64,000 nucleotides of DNA from contig OX392541.1 in NCBI GenBank assembly GCA_947623455.1, positions 7,568,719 through 7,632,718 of the forward strand, in the 5' to 3' direction. Shown piece after piece: positions 37,783 to 50,134 of the stretch. Both the position numbers and the translations under genes were made by a program. Numbering within the stretch: position 1 is the stretch's first letter; every line of letters starts with the position of its first letter. The notes below the pieces were generated by a model. That model was given only the letters and a program-made list of their open reading frames with translations, made no database searches and was not told where the DNA came from. The DNA comes from Mimachlamys varia (Eukaryota; Mollusca; Bivalvia; Pectinida; Pectinidae).

Positions 37783-39118
37783 CGAAGGGTGTTCCAAAAA
37801 TAATGTCACTTGCATCGGTGCTCATATAGCGGAATTGTTTTTGTTCATTTTAATTTGCTCTGCCCTTCAAAATACTCTCCGCCAGCCAGAACACACCTTT
37901 CCAGCCGGTCAATCCATTTTTAGAAGAATTGTTCATACTCTTCAATGGGTACACCCATCAGACACTGATAAACAGCAGATCCAAGGGCATTTCTCGAATT
38001 GTATCTCCTTCCAGATAAATAATATTTAAGTTTTGGAAAGAGAAAATAGTCGCAGGGGGCCAAGTCTGGCGAATACGGATGGTGCGGAAGGACGGTAACC
38101 TTCTCTGACTCCAAAAAGTCAGTCACAATACGTGCCTTGTGAGCGGGTGCATTATAATGCAAAAGTCGGACATATTTAAGTCCTGTTTTGGGGCGGCGAT
38201 TTTTGTAGTAGTTCTTCAACTTTCTCAGAACAACGTTTTTATAGAACTTGCCTGTGACCGTTCTGCCTTTTGACACCGGGATTTGAATAGCTGGACCCTT
38301 ATTAGTGAAAAAAATAGCATACAAAACCTTCTTTACCGTTCGTATTCGTTTGGCAATACTTGGGCGTCTGGCATTTTTAGTGGCCCATATTCGGTTGGCA
38401 ACCTTCCGCTTTGGTTCAAAATAATACACCCAGGTCTCATCACCAGTGACTATATTATCAAACGCCTTTTTACTATATTTTGGGTATATTTTGAGAAGTT
38501 TTTTGCCATTGTTACACGCGTCTTCTTTTGCTCATCCGTTAACAAATGGGGTATCCATCTTGCATTTATCTTTCTAACTTGTAGGTGTTTCTTCAAAATT
38601 GCATGAACTCTTGCTAACGACAAGTTTGTCATTCGAGCCGTTTGTCTTATGGTGAATCGAGCATCAGTTCGGAGGATATTTCGGATTTTTTCTATGTTAC
38701 CTTTGGTCGTAGTTGTTGCAGGACGACCTGGGTGAGCAGCATCTTTCAGTTGCTGCTGCCCAGAACTAAATTTACCTACCCACCTACAAAGTCCTGTGAG
38801 ACATTTGGCCCTCCCCATAAATGTCACACACCTCGCGGTGAATATCTACAGCCTTTATGCCGAGTAATGACCTACCTTTAATATAGGCCCTAATTTCAAG
38901 AAAATGTTCAGCTCGTTTTACCTGTCAGTTTGTGTCTAGTCTAACGAATAGGCTATGAAACGATGTACACTGTACCGAGGCCAGTGAACGTGTGGACGAG
39001 ATATGTACCAGTGTCACGAGCCAGGGATCACTCAATCGACACGAGGTGGTTTTGTGCATAAATTGCACGATTTCCGCGAAATAAAGCACAGATGACATTA
39101 TTTATGGAACACCCCTCG
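37783..39118 (-). mobile_element. mariner (DD34D) transposon, copy 2, decayed
   Basis: A 1,336-bp element closely similar to copy 1 throughout and in the same orientation, flanked by TA (37781-37782 and 39119-39120). Terminal repeats are cgaagggtgttccaaaaata at the left (one base changed from copy 1) and cgaggggtgttccataaata at the right. Its transposase gene is disrupted, so it could move only if supplied with transposase in trans, for example from copy 1. Confidence 0.95.
37860..38865 (-). pseudogene. mariner transposase, inactivated
   Basis: Recognisable over the whole transposase length (GRPATTTT, WIPHLL, GDETWVYYFEP, SPDLAPCDYFLFPKLK) but broken in several independent ways compared with copy 1. 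The start ATG reads AGG near 38871. A 2-bp deletion near 38785 shifts the frame in the first helix-turn-helix. One T is missing from a T-run near 38500. The second catalytic Asp is Tyr (HYNAPAHK, codon at 38154-38156). A TAA at 37920-37922 removes the last 25 or so residues. The first and third catalytic Asp remain. The number of lesions indicates relaxed constraint after insertion. Confidence 0.92.
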
Positions 39119-40387
39119 TATCATCTAACTGAAAGGTCACGGAATGGACACGCCTTCTCCTCTCATCAGAAATTGTCGACCTATACTAATAACAGGTTAA
39201 CCATGTCCACTTCATTGTCAACGGTAAAGTTGGGAGATATTTATAGACGCAACCAAAAAGACAGAAACAATAAAAAGCAAAATGAAGAGACAGAACTGGT
39301 GCTTGGTTTCGTTTTGTCCTTACAATGAAAACAACTCAATTAGCAACGACTGTTAAAAACAGCATAGAGTTCCTTTACATTGTTCCAGATATGTACAGAT
39401 ATCTGGCTCAACTAGTCTTGATTATTGAAGCAAAGTGCAATCACATTGGTGAAACTACAGTTAATGTAATTTGTTTAGAGAAAGCTTATTTCCAGGAGAA
39501 ACATCTAACAAGATTAGTATTTGATACAGCGGGTTTTGACTTTGGTGTGGGTGTTTGACATCAGACAGTTAGCTGAACAAATCAACATGTAAATATATAG
39601 AAAGATGTACTTGTTTGAAAGAACGTGGATGAAGTAGTGGTTAAATTTTAATTTCATATTTTTGTAGAACATATGGCACATCAATCTAAACAAATGAATC
39701 ATATATTGATTGATTTAATGACACAAACATTATTTACTTGTGGCGTTAAATCTAAAGAAACAGTAAAAGTTCATAAAATATGTTTGTCACTGATAAAAAA
39801 TCAAGTACATCAAATGAGATACATGAAATATTTATTTTTGCATTTTTTTTTTTTTTGTATTTATTGTGTGTGTGTTATCGCCTCATTGGTATGTCGATGC
39901 CAGCAGCTTACTTTTGACAATGTTCCCTACTCCCTGTCACAGATGATCGGCGGATTAGTAGATGTACCTGTTGATACATAAGAAAATTAAATCAAACTTT
40001 AGCTATTCTTATATCAGGAACACATATGTTATGGTATAACATGCTTCAATGGCTTTGCTTTAATTAAAAGCAATAGTTGTCATTGCTGTATCAGTTCAAA
40101 TATTCATAGCTGACTTTTAAATTATAAATGACGGTTTGAAGACTTATATCATTGAATGAGAGTACTATACTCATCGTATATTCTTACAAATGAATCCTAC
40201 TAAAATATTTAAGTAGATTGGAAGTTTAATAAATCAGTAAGACATATACTGAATAACGTATATATTTTCATTTACAACTGATATGTATTCAAGATAGCAA
40301 ATACAATTCTATTTTTGAGACGTTAAATCTAAATACGAAATGTGATTTTTATATCAAATTAAAGGCTCTTTTGACCAAGAGAGCAGC
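39119..40387. other. no gene seen
   Basis: AT-rich with no supported gene. The 102-residue frame at 39673-39981 is composition-driven (a poly-T run gives Phe) and lacks any motif I recognise. Confidence 0.5.
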
Positions 40388-40717
40388 AACTTTGACATCC
40401 TCGATATCCAGGCGCAACGATCACCTACGCTCTCCACACACCTGGAAATGTAAAACTGAAGGCTCACCTTGTTGGTGAGACAAGAAGACTGGTTCGACCC
40501 TTTCATGTACCTCAAAATAAAATCGTGGTCTCATAACAATAAAAATTGACAGGCTTTGGAGTCGGTTGCGGCTCCATTGTGATCGGCAAAGGAGAGGCAT
40601 GCAGCCTTGGTCAGATTTTTGTTTTTACCTGAGCGTGTCGTTAGTTTTGCCATGCCATATTTCAGGGGTGTAGAGAGTGCAGATGAACATAAACCCTGGA
40701 TCTCGAGGATGTAACTT
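40388..40717. mobile_element. inverted-repeat element, about 330 bp
   Basis: Arms of about 62 bp face each other: 40388-40450 (containing acatcctcgatatccagg and ctctccacac) and 40656-40717 (reverse complement containing acatcctcgagatccagg and ctctctacac). The roughly 200-bp middle is unique and includes a small ggagtcggttgcggctcc hairpin. I have a general impression that this sequence type is dispersed in bivalve genomes, but that is recollection only. It has no coding capacity. Confidence 0.65.
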
Positions 40718-41535
40718 AGTACTAAGAGATTGTTTGTATCAGCGGAGTTTGACATATATTGATATGTCAGCATGACCTATAGCAGTTCCTTTGATTGAGA
40801 AAGCAAAGACATATTCTTCAAGTCCTAGAAAACCTATGATTTCGGTTTTAAACTTGTTCACACATATTGAGATATAATCAGATGAGCCAGCAGTTGTCTT
40901 CTCTATGTTTCAGCATATTAAAGACTTTTCATGTCTCTGATTACCTAAGACAACATTTTTATCTGCGACATGTTTTCAATGTACATTTTGTATCTGCCTC
41001 TTCATCAATTACAAAGGTCATCTAAGAACCCACATCTGCAGTTATAAAATTCAGTTATGCAATCTCCAGAGAATATAAAAGGTCACTCGCGTCTGTTTTA
41101 CATTTTTTGTTTGTTTTTGTCGTAATCTTTTGGTAAGTTTTCGTAATGGTAGCCATCATCCTAATAAGGTTAGTTTGCCGGTGGTGACGTATTTATACAT
41201 GCCATTAGGTTCGCCACACCTTTCGTTATCCGGATGTCAATGAAATTACGCTTCACAACATGATGCATACTTTAAAAGCTAAGATACTTCTAGCTGCAAG
41301 TAATGATGTCACGTTTCAAACAACCGTTTTCCTGAGGTTCAAGCTGGGCAACGAAGATACATGTCAGATGGAGTGACATACTGTCAGCATGCCAGAAACA
41401 TAGAGGAAACGGAACAACACTGCACTTTTTTCGCCAAAGATATGATAATGGACGACTTGATTTAATGCTTGCACGCAAAGTACGGTTCGACAATTTTATT
41501 CTGTATTCCCTTATCAAGAAGGAAGTATTTAATTT
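40718..41535. other. no gene seen
   Basis: Spacer with no recognisable gene or repeat. Confidence 0.5.
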
Positions 41536-41637
41536 TCAATGACAATATTGAATCAATGACAATAGTGAGTCAATGACAATATTGCGTCAATGACAATATT
41601 GACTTAATGACAATATTGCGTCAATGACAATATTTGA
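41536..41637. repeat. 17-bp unit, six copies
   Basis: Six tandem copies of a 17-bp unit, tcaatgacaatattgaa and variants (agtgag, gcg, gac endings). Confidence 0.9.
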
Positions 41638-43235
41638 AAGGTTTCAAATGGAAACACTATATGGGGTTTCCAGTAAATGAAAAATAAAACATGCTGACGA
41701 TGTGGCAGTTTTAAGGTTTTAAGAGCGGACAGACAAATATAGCAATGATTGGCGCAGATAGCAGTGTTCTACACAGATTTCTGATACTAATTACATGTAA
41801 CATCATCGCCTTGTTATGTTTAACCTGATTAGTTTGTAACACTCGCTGTCGTGTGTTTCTGTCTCTTGGAAAAACCCTGTGGACATAATGATGGGAACCT
41901 CTGTGGTCGGAGCTAGGCCGTCATTTGCCGCATTTGTTATATACAAATATCAGTTTAGTTAAATTGAATTCTTTCGGCAATTCCAAGAGGTCACGGACAG
42001 ATTTTGTCTCACCAAACTGGTGCCCTATGTAGCTATGTCAGAGGTGTCAATCTATCGATGACAATCATTTCGCGAATGTAATATTGAATGTCTCTTTCGC
42101 TTGAGCGATTCCGATGGAAGTCTATGCAAATGGACATTTGTAACGCGCATTGCGTAACGTTTAACCCCTGGGATAACTTTCAAAAACACAATCGTTGATC
42201 AACATATGTGAGCAAGAGTATGTAAAACAAATTGTACTGTTCGTTCCCCAGTGTATTGACGGCAGCTTTCAGTTTGCTTTCACCGACTAAAATGGCCACA
42301 TAACGTAATTTAGACAAACCTGTTATAGGTATCGCCATGTTGTGTTTTCCTTCACTTGATTGTCAGAAGTCTGGTATGGTTTATGCACGCTCCGTAGGAA
42401 ACCATTATTGTCGTATTATTGACTACCGGGATTGAAAGTGCAATGTTGGGGCAACCAACAAGAAAACGCCTTAGAAATGCAAACACCGGATTACATGTGT
42501 ACCTGCGGGATTTGTGAATTGCCCTCTCATTGAAATTCCGACTTACTGTGCATGTTTCATTCAGTTTTGTGAACCATTCAGAATAGCTTGGCCACCTTGT
42601 GCTGTGAAACATGACGAAATAATTACACAACGTTTGACCGAAGTGACAATTCTATTCTACTGCTGAGATAAAAGCAATCTCGCTCATTCACCCGTTAGTG
42701 GCCTGGTGAGTTTGTTCCGCATATCTGAGCATTCGAATTCGGATCACGTGTGTTAAGAGCTCTTGATATTTGTGGTAGTGCCTCACGTTGTATTGACCGT
42801 CAATAAGATCGCGTCCAGATCGAAAATAGAACCACTAATGCTCGTTCATAGCTAGTCGCTCACTATCTGATTTGTGCGAGCTTTCTTTTTCCCTGTCAAA
42901 TTCCAATCTGGTATTTGTAATCCTGTAATAGTCACGTGACATATTTGTCATGAACACGAACAAGGGCGTGTATGTAAATGTTTGTGATTTGTAATCAGAC
43001 CGTACAGCATATATCTGTAAACTTATCGGTTTATCTGGATAGTGCTGACAAATATCACCGGTAACGACCAGGCCTTGTTAGTAGGAGCCACAAAGCCGAG
43101 CCTAACAGGATATAGATTTATACCAATCTTGTCCTTGTGCTGTTGACAAAACCGGCTTCAAACTCCGAGCACAAATTTCGTGGTCCAATAACTAAGCGAT
43201 TCTTTCGTTTTTCCTCCTACTTTACTTATTTTCAG
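41638..43235. other. no gene seen; upstream of neuroligin-like exon
   Basis: No coding segment recognised. Because it precedes the exon at 43236 it may be intron or promoter of that gene. No convincing TATA box was found. Confidence 0.45.
43217..43235 (+). other. predicted 3' splice site (acceptor)
   Basis: A strong pyrimidine tract (tttcgtttttcctcctactt and onward) ends in ttttcag at 43229-43235. It would start the exon that carries the neuroligin-like start codon at 43236. Inferred from consensus only. Confidence 0.5.
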
Positions 43236-43903
43236 GATTTTTGAACTCGATAGAATCGCAACGCGACCGGTTAACGCAGCTGCCTTATGAATAACTCACC
43301 GACGCAATCCGAATCATACGGCTTCATTATCAATGGTTGATTGATTTTGTTGGAAAGAAATTATCCATCGACACGTTATATTTAAGAGCAAATAATTTAT
43401 CTACAAAGAGATTGGGAGACTAATCCTGTCTCTGCACTGGCCACTGATACTACAAAGATGCAGAGCAGGTATCATTCCTCCTGGTTTACGTGCAGTATTG
43501 TACTACTAATCAATGTGCGGTGGTAATTGGCGCAATATGCTGTGTTATAAGACTAAATCCTATGACCGTATGCCTGGATATTTTTCGTTGATAGATATCT
43601 GCTGAAGCTCTGGAGAGAAATTGCCCGTAGTTACACAGTGTTCTATAAGGAGTTTTATGTGTGATCTTTCAGTATCGGAATTTATAATTGACAACTCGTG
43701 TGTTTAGATGTTAACTGGGAATGCCATTGATTACGTTCAGTGTTCATCACCGTGTGTGCTGCTTTAAAAAGGCATTTTACCTTGCAACGTACAGGTGAAG
43801 GTAATCAGCAATATCGAAACCTCTCAACGTGGCTAGTGAAAAGCTGCTGGAAGCGGATAGTGTGTTTAAATACAAAGTGAAAGTAGGTCTGTGGTATTTG
43901 ACC
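43236..43903 (+). promoter_or_regulatory. presumed 5' UTR with upstream ORFs
   Basis: If the acceptor at 43235 is used, about 670 bases of 5' leader precede the start codon in the same exon. The leader contains several upstream ATGs, each opening a short frame that stops before 43904. Examples are the frames MCDLSVSEF (from 43655), MLTGNAIDY (from 43708) and MPLITFSV. Such upstream frames often lower translation of the main frame; that effect is an inference here. Confidence 0.4.
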
Positions 43904-44339
43904 ATGGGTCCGTATCAGTTGATGGTGCTGGTCCTGGCACTTGTGTTTTCTTTTGTGAGTGCAACGTACCAAAATTGTCTTCATAATCCCCTTCGGCGAG
44001 GATCGAGAACCGTAAAAGTCACAGATGGGTACCTACAAGGGGTAAAGTGTCCGCATATTCATAATTTCACACGTGTGGATGCTTACAAAGGAATTAAATA
44101 TGCTTCGTTGAGGCGTGGCCGTATGCGTTTTATGCCACCATCTTCAAATGAAAGAAAGTGGCAGGGTATTAGATTCCAGGGGTCATTAAGTATACCCTGT
44201 TCACAGAGGGCGCTCAACTGGACACAAATTTCACAACAGCATCAGCATTCTAAATGGTGGAAACAGCGGCTCTACAGGAAAATGCACAACTTCAAAATAT
44301 CAATGGAGGACTGCCTCCATCTCAACCTGTTTATACCAG
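43904..44339 (+). CDS. neuroligin-like carboxylesterase-family protein, first coding exon
   Basis: N-terminal 145 residues of a secreted or membrane-anchored alpha/beta-hydrolase-fold protein of the type-B carboxylesterase family. The ATG at 43904 sits in a perfect accATGG context, and the frame has a TAA upstream at 43802. Residues 1-20 form a signal peptide (hydrophobic LMVLVLALVFSFV, likely cut after VSA). Family marks follow in order: a VTDGYLQGVK strand (usual form TxxGxxxG), YKGIKYASLRRGRMRFMPP (usual GIPYAxPPxGxxRFxPP), W-GIR, an IPCSQ cysteine, and MEDCLHLNLFIP (usual EDCLxLNxYxP). The two cysteines in IPC and EDC are those that form the first family disulfide. NFT and NWT are possible glycosylation sites. 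The exon ends in ccag|gtaagt. The long non-hydrolase spacing and the RFMPP motif favour neuroligin over an active esterase, but the GxSxG region is not in view. Confidence 0.75.
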
Positions 44340-44345
44340 GTAAGT
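44337..44345 (+). other. predicted 5' splice site (donor)
   Basis: cag|gtaagt, a full match to the donor consensus, immediately after the EDCL...FIP motif. It interrupts the codon after its first base (phase 1). The frame runs only eight codons into the intron before a stop. Confidence 0.85.
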
Positions 44346-46774
44346 CCTGTGTTGCAGGAACAACCTGAATATGAATAAAAGCTTGAATATTAATGACAAA
44401 TTACAGGATATCGAGGGTTTAGCCATTTAATCAGGCTTACTAATATAGAGTTACGTTTAAAGGAAAATGTTTCAAATTTTCAGATACGCAAAGGACATGC
44501 AAAAAAAAAACAACACAGTAATTGAAGCAACATGAAAATAACAAATGAATAGCACTGACTGTATAGTCCTACCACCTTCAAAACTTCAAATTATGAAAAA
44601 AGGGTGAACAATTAGTCTAAGGTATGTAACAAACCATATTCTTGAGTAAATCAATAAATCTTTTCCAATAAAAACGTGGCAGGGGTTGATTAATAATATA
44701 TTTTTTTATCGTTTCTGAAACGTGCTTATATCTTGACCAATCTATTATTGATTGTCGTTCTTCTGTTTGCCAATTAAGTCCGCCAGGAGACGAAATATTC
44801 TATTTCTCTAACATGATCTTTCATTTACATTGTCGTGGTGTTGACGTCACAGCCACGTTCACCATGTGTGTAAACTGATATCAAGGTATGTCTGTCTTGT
44901 TGAATAATACCCTATTTTGCTTCTAATTAACTCAGCAGAGATTGTTGTTTTTGTAATTTACCTTCATTTCTATTGAACGCATAGATATACATGTGGTATC
45001 TATTTCGCAACATGATATAAAATGTATAATTAGCTCCAACTATCAACGAGAAAATGACTTTCTAAACACGAGCAAGTCCTCGTAATTTAAACTATATTAC
45101 AATGTCTGCAAAGCATATGAATGACGTGTGAACCGAAATTCAATATATTGACTGGTTATTCAAAGGAATATTTATCTGTATATACTCGTGTCACAATTGT
45201 GATCGATACCTTCAATTCATAAACACAGCTTCTCCTCCATAAAATATTCACCTTACATTTGTATCTATATTGTGAACAAAAACCTCATCAAACAACCTAA
45301 AACAGAATCAAGCTTGATTTTTAGCGCGGTTTCAAACTGTTAAAAATGATAGAAGCTGGTGTTGAAACATGGGCGTTTTACATGGCCAATACCAATATCA
45401 CTGCTATCAAATGTATGGTACTACATTTACCGTGGGTTTCGCATACCTAAGTTCAAATATCGTAGAATACATACGAAGACTTCAATACACCTGGGAAAAT
45501 ACGAAAAAGGATTTTAATTGAAATGTCATTGAATAACATTTACATACTGAATTAGAAATAATCCTTTTAGTAATTTGATTTCAAACCGATATAAATCGAC
45601 GAAGCTACCTGGCCGTGGTTCGTCCCTCTTTTGCTCTTGTTGTACAGACTTGAAATGATCTCAAAAGTTTCATAGCAAGTCGACAAAAAGACAATTTTCA
45701 TTGATCCGACAGGGCCTTTTCACACCTATGAAGATAAATTGAAAGGAACAGAAACCAATAATTCCCAGCGTTTTGTTTTGAAAGTGATGTTTGATTTTCT
45801 TTCCCCCGAGGTGAAATGTGGCAGAACTCCATGGATCGGTGGATAATAAAACATAGGTTTTATAGCAATGACTCTCGACCTTGAACGTTTCTTTCAGAGC
45901 ACCCCTGAGTTTTGTGATAGAGTTTAACGATGACAAAGTTAACAGCAGAAATTTAACACTGATAAAATGTCTTTACCAGAGTATTTACATTAATTTTGTT
46001 TAGTGTTCATTTTTTATTTTGTTAATATAAAACAACATAAAACAAGCATTTCATAACACATTAAGGATACAATATGTTCACATTACATGACTTTTAAATG
46101 GATTTCTAATGTAATACAATGCCTTTGCTACATATATAATACAATACACTGCATACACTGAGAATACGACACATTTACAGTAGCATTTCATACATACGTT
46201 GTAAATAATAAAATGTTCCACAGTGCAATTAGTAAACTATAATCTTACACATTTTCAACTAAACAGTTAAAGGGGCAATTACGATGCAATTACAAAACAA
46301 TTATCTCTGGGCACTCTGACCCCACGGAGCCTTCGTGTTTTCAGGTTAACAAATTTCCCTTTAGAGGGCCCCTGTGTGTGCGAACTTTGGATAATATCTG
46401 CTTTAAGTTGGTTTCTTGTGGGATCTAACGATAATCATAGATATTATAATTGTTGACAACGTATTTTGTGAATCTTATATACATGTACCTTGAAAGAAGT
46501 ATGTGTGAAATCAATCTCCTCATGTCCCCACGTCCAATTGTTAACAACACACATCCACGTGGTCGCGCCACCTGTTACTTCATGCTATATTTTGATGTCG
46601 CTATATTTGGCGTGGGCTTTCCCAATAACTAAACTGACACATCAGACATCGGCTACACGGCATATAATTATAAAGTACAGATTCCTTTGTCTGAATATAG
46701 GTATTTTTCATTCTAGTTGATTTTAATAAACCCTGGTTCACTAAATTATCTCTTTAATTGCAGATGATCGCTAC
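44346..46774 (+). other. presumed intron; no exon seen
   Basis: AT-rich, with no segment resembling the next esterase exon (HGGG or GESAG motifs). Presumed start of a long intron. Confidence 0.45.
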
Positions 46775-47880
46775 ATTAGCCCATTCAAAGTATACCAAAG
46801 TGGCAACAAAACCATAATCCGAACTAAAAATCGATTAAACCAGAGGCAAAATCGAAACAAAGGAAAGATCCATACGGTGACCCTCGTAAAAATAGAATAA
46901 AAGAGAATAAGACCAGGTGTTCCGGAAGAGTAAGCGTCTTCTGTTTCATCGAAGACACCTGGCATTTAAATGTTGGTCACATCCAAGTTCCTCAAAATGA
47001 AATAAAAAAAAATTAAAAGTCATCATTGTAAATCACAACAAGTAAGCAGTCTAATAGGCAAACTCAAAAGTGTCCATCTCTATATCACACAAAGATACAG
47101 AATATTAAATGGTCTCTCAAATCCCTGTGCCGCCAGTTTGTTCGTCAGCAGTTGACATGTATCACAAAAGCCTCGATATTCAGAGCAAGCCCTAGAATAA
47201 TGAAACAACTGTGACATGTAAACACCATAGGATGGAGCAGTAGGGATGTTTCTATCAAGAAAGGGAAAGTTTACGATCGGAAAATCGAAATCTTCGCCTT
47301 TATCATACAGCTTAGTAGTAAGTTGCCCGTGCTGGTCATAGGTTAAGTAAAGATCGAGGTAAGAAGCTGATGTAAGAGAGTCTGTTGTGCCTTTAATCTC
47401 AAGTTCAGTAGGGTATATACGATCGACTAGGTCAGCAAACTGCTTGTTGTTTATAGACAACACATCGTCGATATACCTGAAAGTGAAATTGAAATATTTG
47501 GCAATGTTTTTGTTACCCGTCCTGATAAGCCTTTCGACAATTCAGCCTCGAATGAAAATGAAATCAAGTCGGCCAAAAGTGGACACCATGAGTACCAATT
47601 GGAATGCAGTCTGTTAGAAAATCTTTCATCGGAAATCAGCAAAGATATTGTCAACCAGGAACTCAATCATTCCTGCTATATCCTCTTCTGTATATTTCAA
47701 CCTAGTTTTTGGTGTATTTTTCACAAATGTTGCTCCAAGATAGCTCACACTGATTCACAGTCATGTTTTTGTATCGTCGTTCATCTTTCTTGGAAAAGAA
47801 AGCTCTTATAATGAAAGACCGAAGACGTTCTTTCAGTTTGGTATGTGGTATGTGAAGCCTTGACTTAACGGTACTATAAT
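46775..47880 (-). mobile_element. retroelement remnant with reverse transcriptase, 47-kb copy
   Basis: The - strand reads, from 47.88 kb down: KERLRSFIIRAFFSKKDERR, LKYTEEDIAGMIEFLVDNIF, a frameshifted PLLADLISFSFEAEL, NFTFRYIDDVLSINN with the YIDD catalytic motif, then SASYLDLYLTYDQHGQLTT and DFDFPIVNFPFLDRNIP, and a YGVYMSQLFHYSRACSEYRGF block. After RT homology ends near 47095, a non-coding tail ending near 46780 is shared with the 5.3-kb and 58.0-kb copies. Several frameshifts and stops make it inactive. This RT type is abundant in mollusc and cnidarian genomes. I cannot say whether it is Penelope-like or another non-LTR class because the endonuclease is not visible. Confidence 0.8.
47080..47666 (-). 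pseudogene. reverse transcriptase, palm to thumb part
   Basis: Best-preserved coding remnant of the 47-kb copy. The frame 47497-47080 contains RYIDDVLSINN, in which the two Asp would bind catalytic metal ions, and continues to LLTNKLAAQGF. The frame just upstream (47666-47500) is out of register by one base and holds CPLLADL, equivalent to the conserved GTNCAPLLADL of the other copy. Upstream still, the IPIGTH segment is again in another frame. At least two frameshifts therefore separate conserved blocks. Confidence 0.8.
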
Positions 47881-50134
47881 CAGTAGTGAGAAATTTTGAT
47901 AATGGCTTGGTTTAATTAGAAAACGCAAACAATATACGTTGACTGTACGTCAAAATATATCACGCACCTTGAAAAATAACGTTATCAAGATGACATAAAA
48001 ACTTTCAGCACACCTGTACATGCTTAGAAAGACAAAGAGACGTTGTGTTCAATTATATTTACGCTTTTACTTTTATTGAACAAAACAAGATAAACGCGGA
48101 ATACTTAGAGTGTGCTCAAGCAATAACATTCTTATTTTTTGGTCCTTCGGTGCATAAAGCACCGATCGAGCGGGAATCTGACCTATGTACTCTTATATAA
48201 TCGATCATGTCTGTGTGATGGTGCACATATATTTATGTACAGAACGGACGGATTCGTGTTTTCACCTTAATTCCAAAAGTGCAACCAAGCACTATCAATA
48301 CATTGATGTCGGAGATCAGGCATTATTACGGCCGTATATCATACCTAGAGCTTTCCGTCATACTGTTAGATATGTACAAGCTGTTTTGCGGCCATTGTTT
48401 TAGTTTAGGGGTTAATAAGTAGGTGCATCTCCTACCAATTGTTACTGCCGTTGTTCGTCAATACTCTCATCTGCTACCTCGCTGATACAGTGTGGGTTTT
48501 ACTTCACAGTGTGCAGTTTCATTATGTAATTTCCAAGCTAATCGACACAATGATTATATCGACAACGGTTGCAGAATACTTAAGCATTTCTAAGAATCTG
48601 TTACCGAAACGAACTTTTGAAATGACAAATGATGCAAAACCAATGAACACGAACTATGCCCATATCTTAATTGTACGTCAAAATAGTTTTTTGTGTAATA
48701 TTCCATACCCACATTCAGCTCAAAATATGTATTGTCCTTTGGTAGGCCATTAATATACAGCAATTGTTCCTGGTAACTACTGTTCTAAGAATTAGGTCAG
48801 CTTCCATGAGATATCTCTCCAAAAACACATGATTCAATTGTTTTTAGTAATTATTTTATGGAACATAATGACATGTAGTTTACACAGGGTTTATTGTAAA
48901 GGTTGTGTTCATTTGAAAGTCATTTCACAACGATACATGTGAAGTGTCCCACTAAATAGTTTGACGGTGTAAATTGACATGTTTACATATAATACAGAGA
49001 ACATATCGAAATAACAACTGGCATGTATATTTGATAACAATACGAAAACTGGAAAAAAATATATTGGTGTTAACTTATATCAAAACTGAAAAAAAACACC
49101 CACATTTAGGTCTGGGTCTTAGGAAACTTTGAATCAGAACTTTGAAATAAGGTTTGGCTGAGCTGATAACGCTTCATTAAATAATTGATTGGATCGCATA
49201 CATGGACAATACAAGTACAATTCGATGCGATAGGTTGACCACACATTATCACCGATGATCCCGTCTAACCAATATGCAGAGGTGAATATCACACATATTA
49301 GACCGACTCTGTTGGATCAAACAGCAATAGTCCTGCCTACTCAAGTGTAAGCATGCTAAAGGGACGGTGTCCGAGGACACGGGTCCGGCCCTGTCGATAA
49401 GCAAGCTAGGACAGGATAGCTGACTGGCTCCAAACCACGAGCAATCCGTGCATTGCGTTCTTTAGCGTCTTTGCAGTAGGTCAATTGAAAGGTTCAGGAC
49501 GTCAAAAACAAGTTCTAATGAAAAATACAGCATATAAAATTAATTTTAATCAAAAAGAAAACAGAAGAGAATATCAGAATTTAAGGATACGAAAATAAAA
49601 AATATAAAAAAAAATAAAAACTGAGGATGGCGCCTATTGATTCTTTTTGTTGACAGATTTTATTTGACGATACAACTATTCGAGTTATAATTGGTGTCGT
49701 GTTAATAATTATAGGATAGCATTACCTGATTAATGCTCATCAATCAGACACAAATGCTGCGGGACACGTGTTCACGTACTTCACGAGTCCTTTTAGAACA
49801 GCTGCACCGGATGTCTATGTTTAAAGTCTGAACCTTCTACAAATAATCTGATTACACTGTCTCAATTGTTAAGACCCAGAGCTTATGGTTATTTCCTACT
49901 TACAGTTAAGAGCTTGGTCGTCTCAGCATAGTGGTTATTGATGCTGCAACGGTCCTTATAGTATTCCATATTCTGAATATACATCACTTCGTTCAAACAT
50001 AGTATTACATAACATCTACGAGGACAATGGATCTACGACGAAACTGATATATATTGTTTTAATGATTATTATTTTAACTAATAGCAATCATTATTGTTGG
50101 CCGATATTGCTAGCGTAGGAAGTATTTTAATGTA
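47881..50134. other. no gene seen
   Basis: AT-rich, presumed intronic relative to the gene starting at 43.9 kb. A GC-richer stretch at 49370-49450 contains a small gtgtccgaggacac hairpin but nothing recognisable as an RNA gene. Confidence 0.5.

Noticed and set aside
39673..39981. + strand 102-aa frame
   Set aside because: AT-driven, with a poly-T run giving Phe residues; no protein family recognised.
40488..40500. tRNA B-box-like ggttcgaccc
   Set aside because: No A box, acceptor stem or anticodon arm could be placed, and it lies inside an inverted-repeat element.
43829..43903. N-terminal extension of the neuroligin-like exon starting at GTG
   Set aside because: GTG is not a normal start in animals. 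The ATG at 43904 has an ideal context and is followed at once by a signal peptide.
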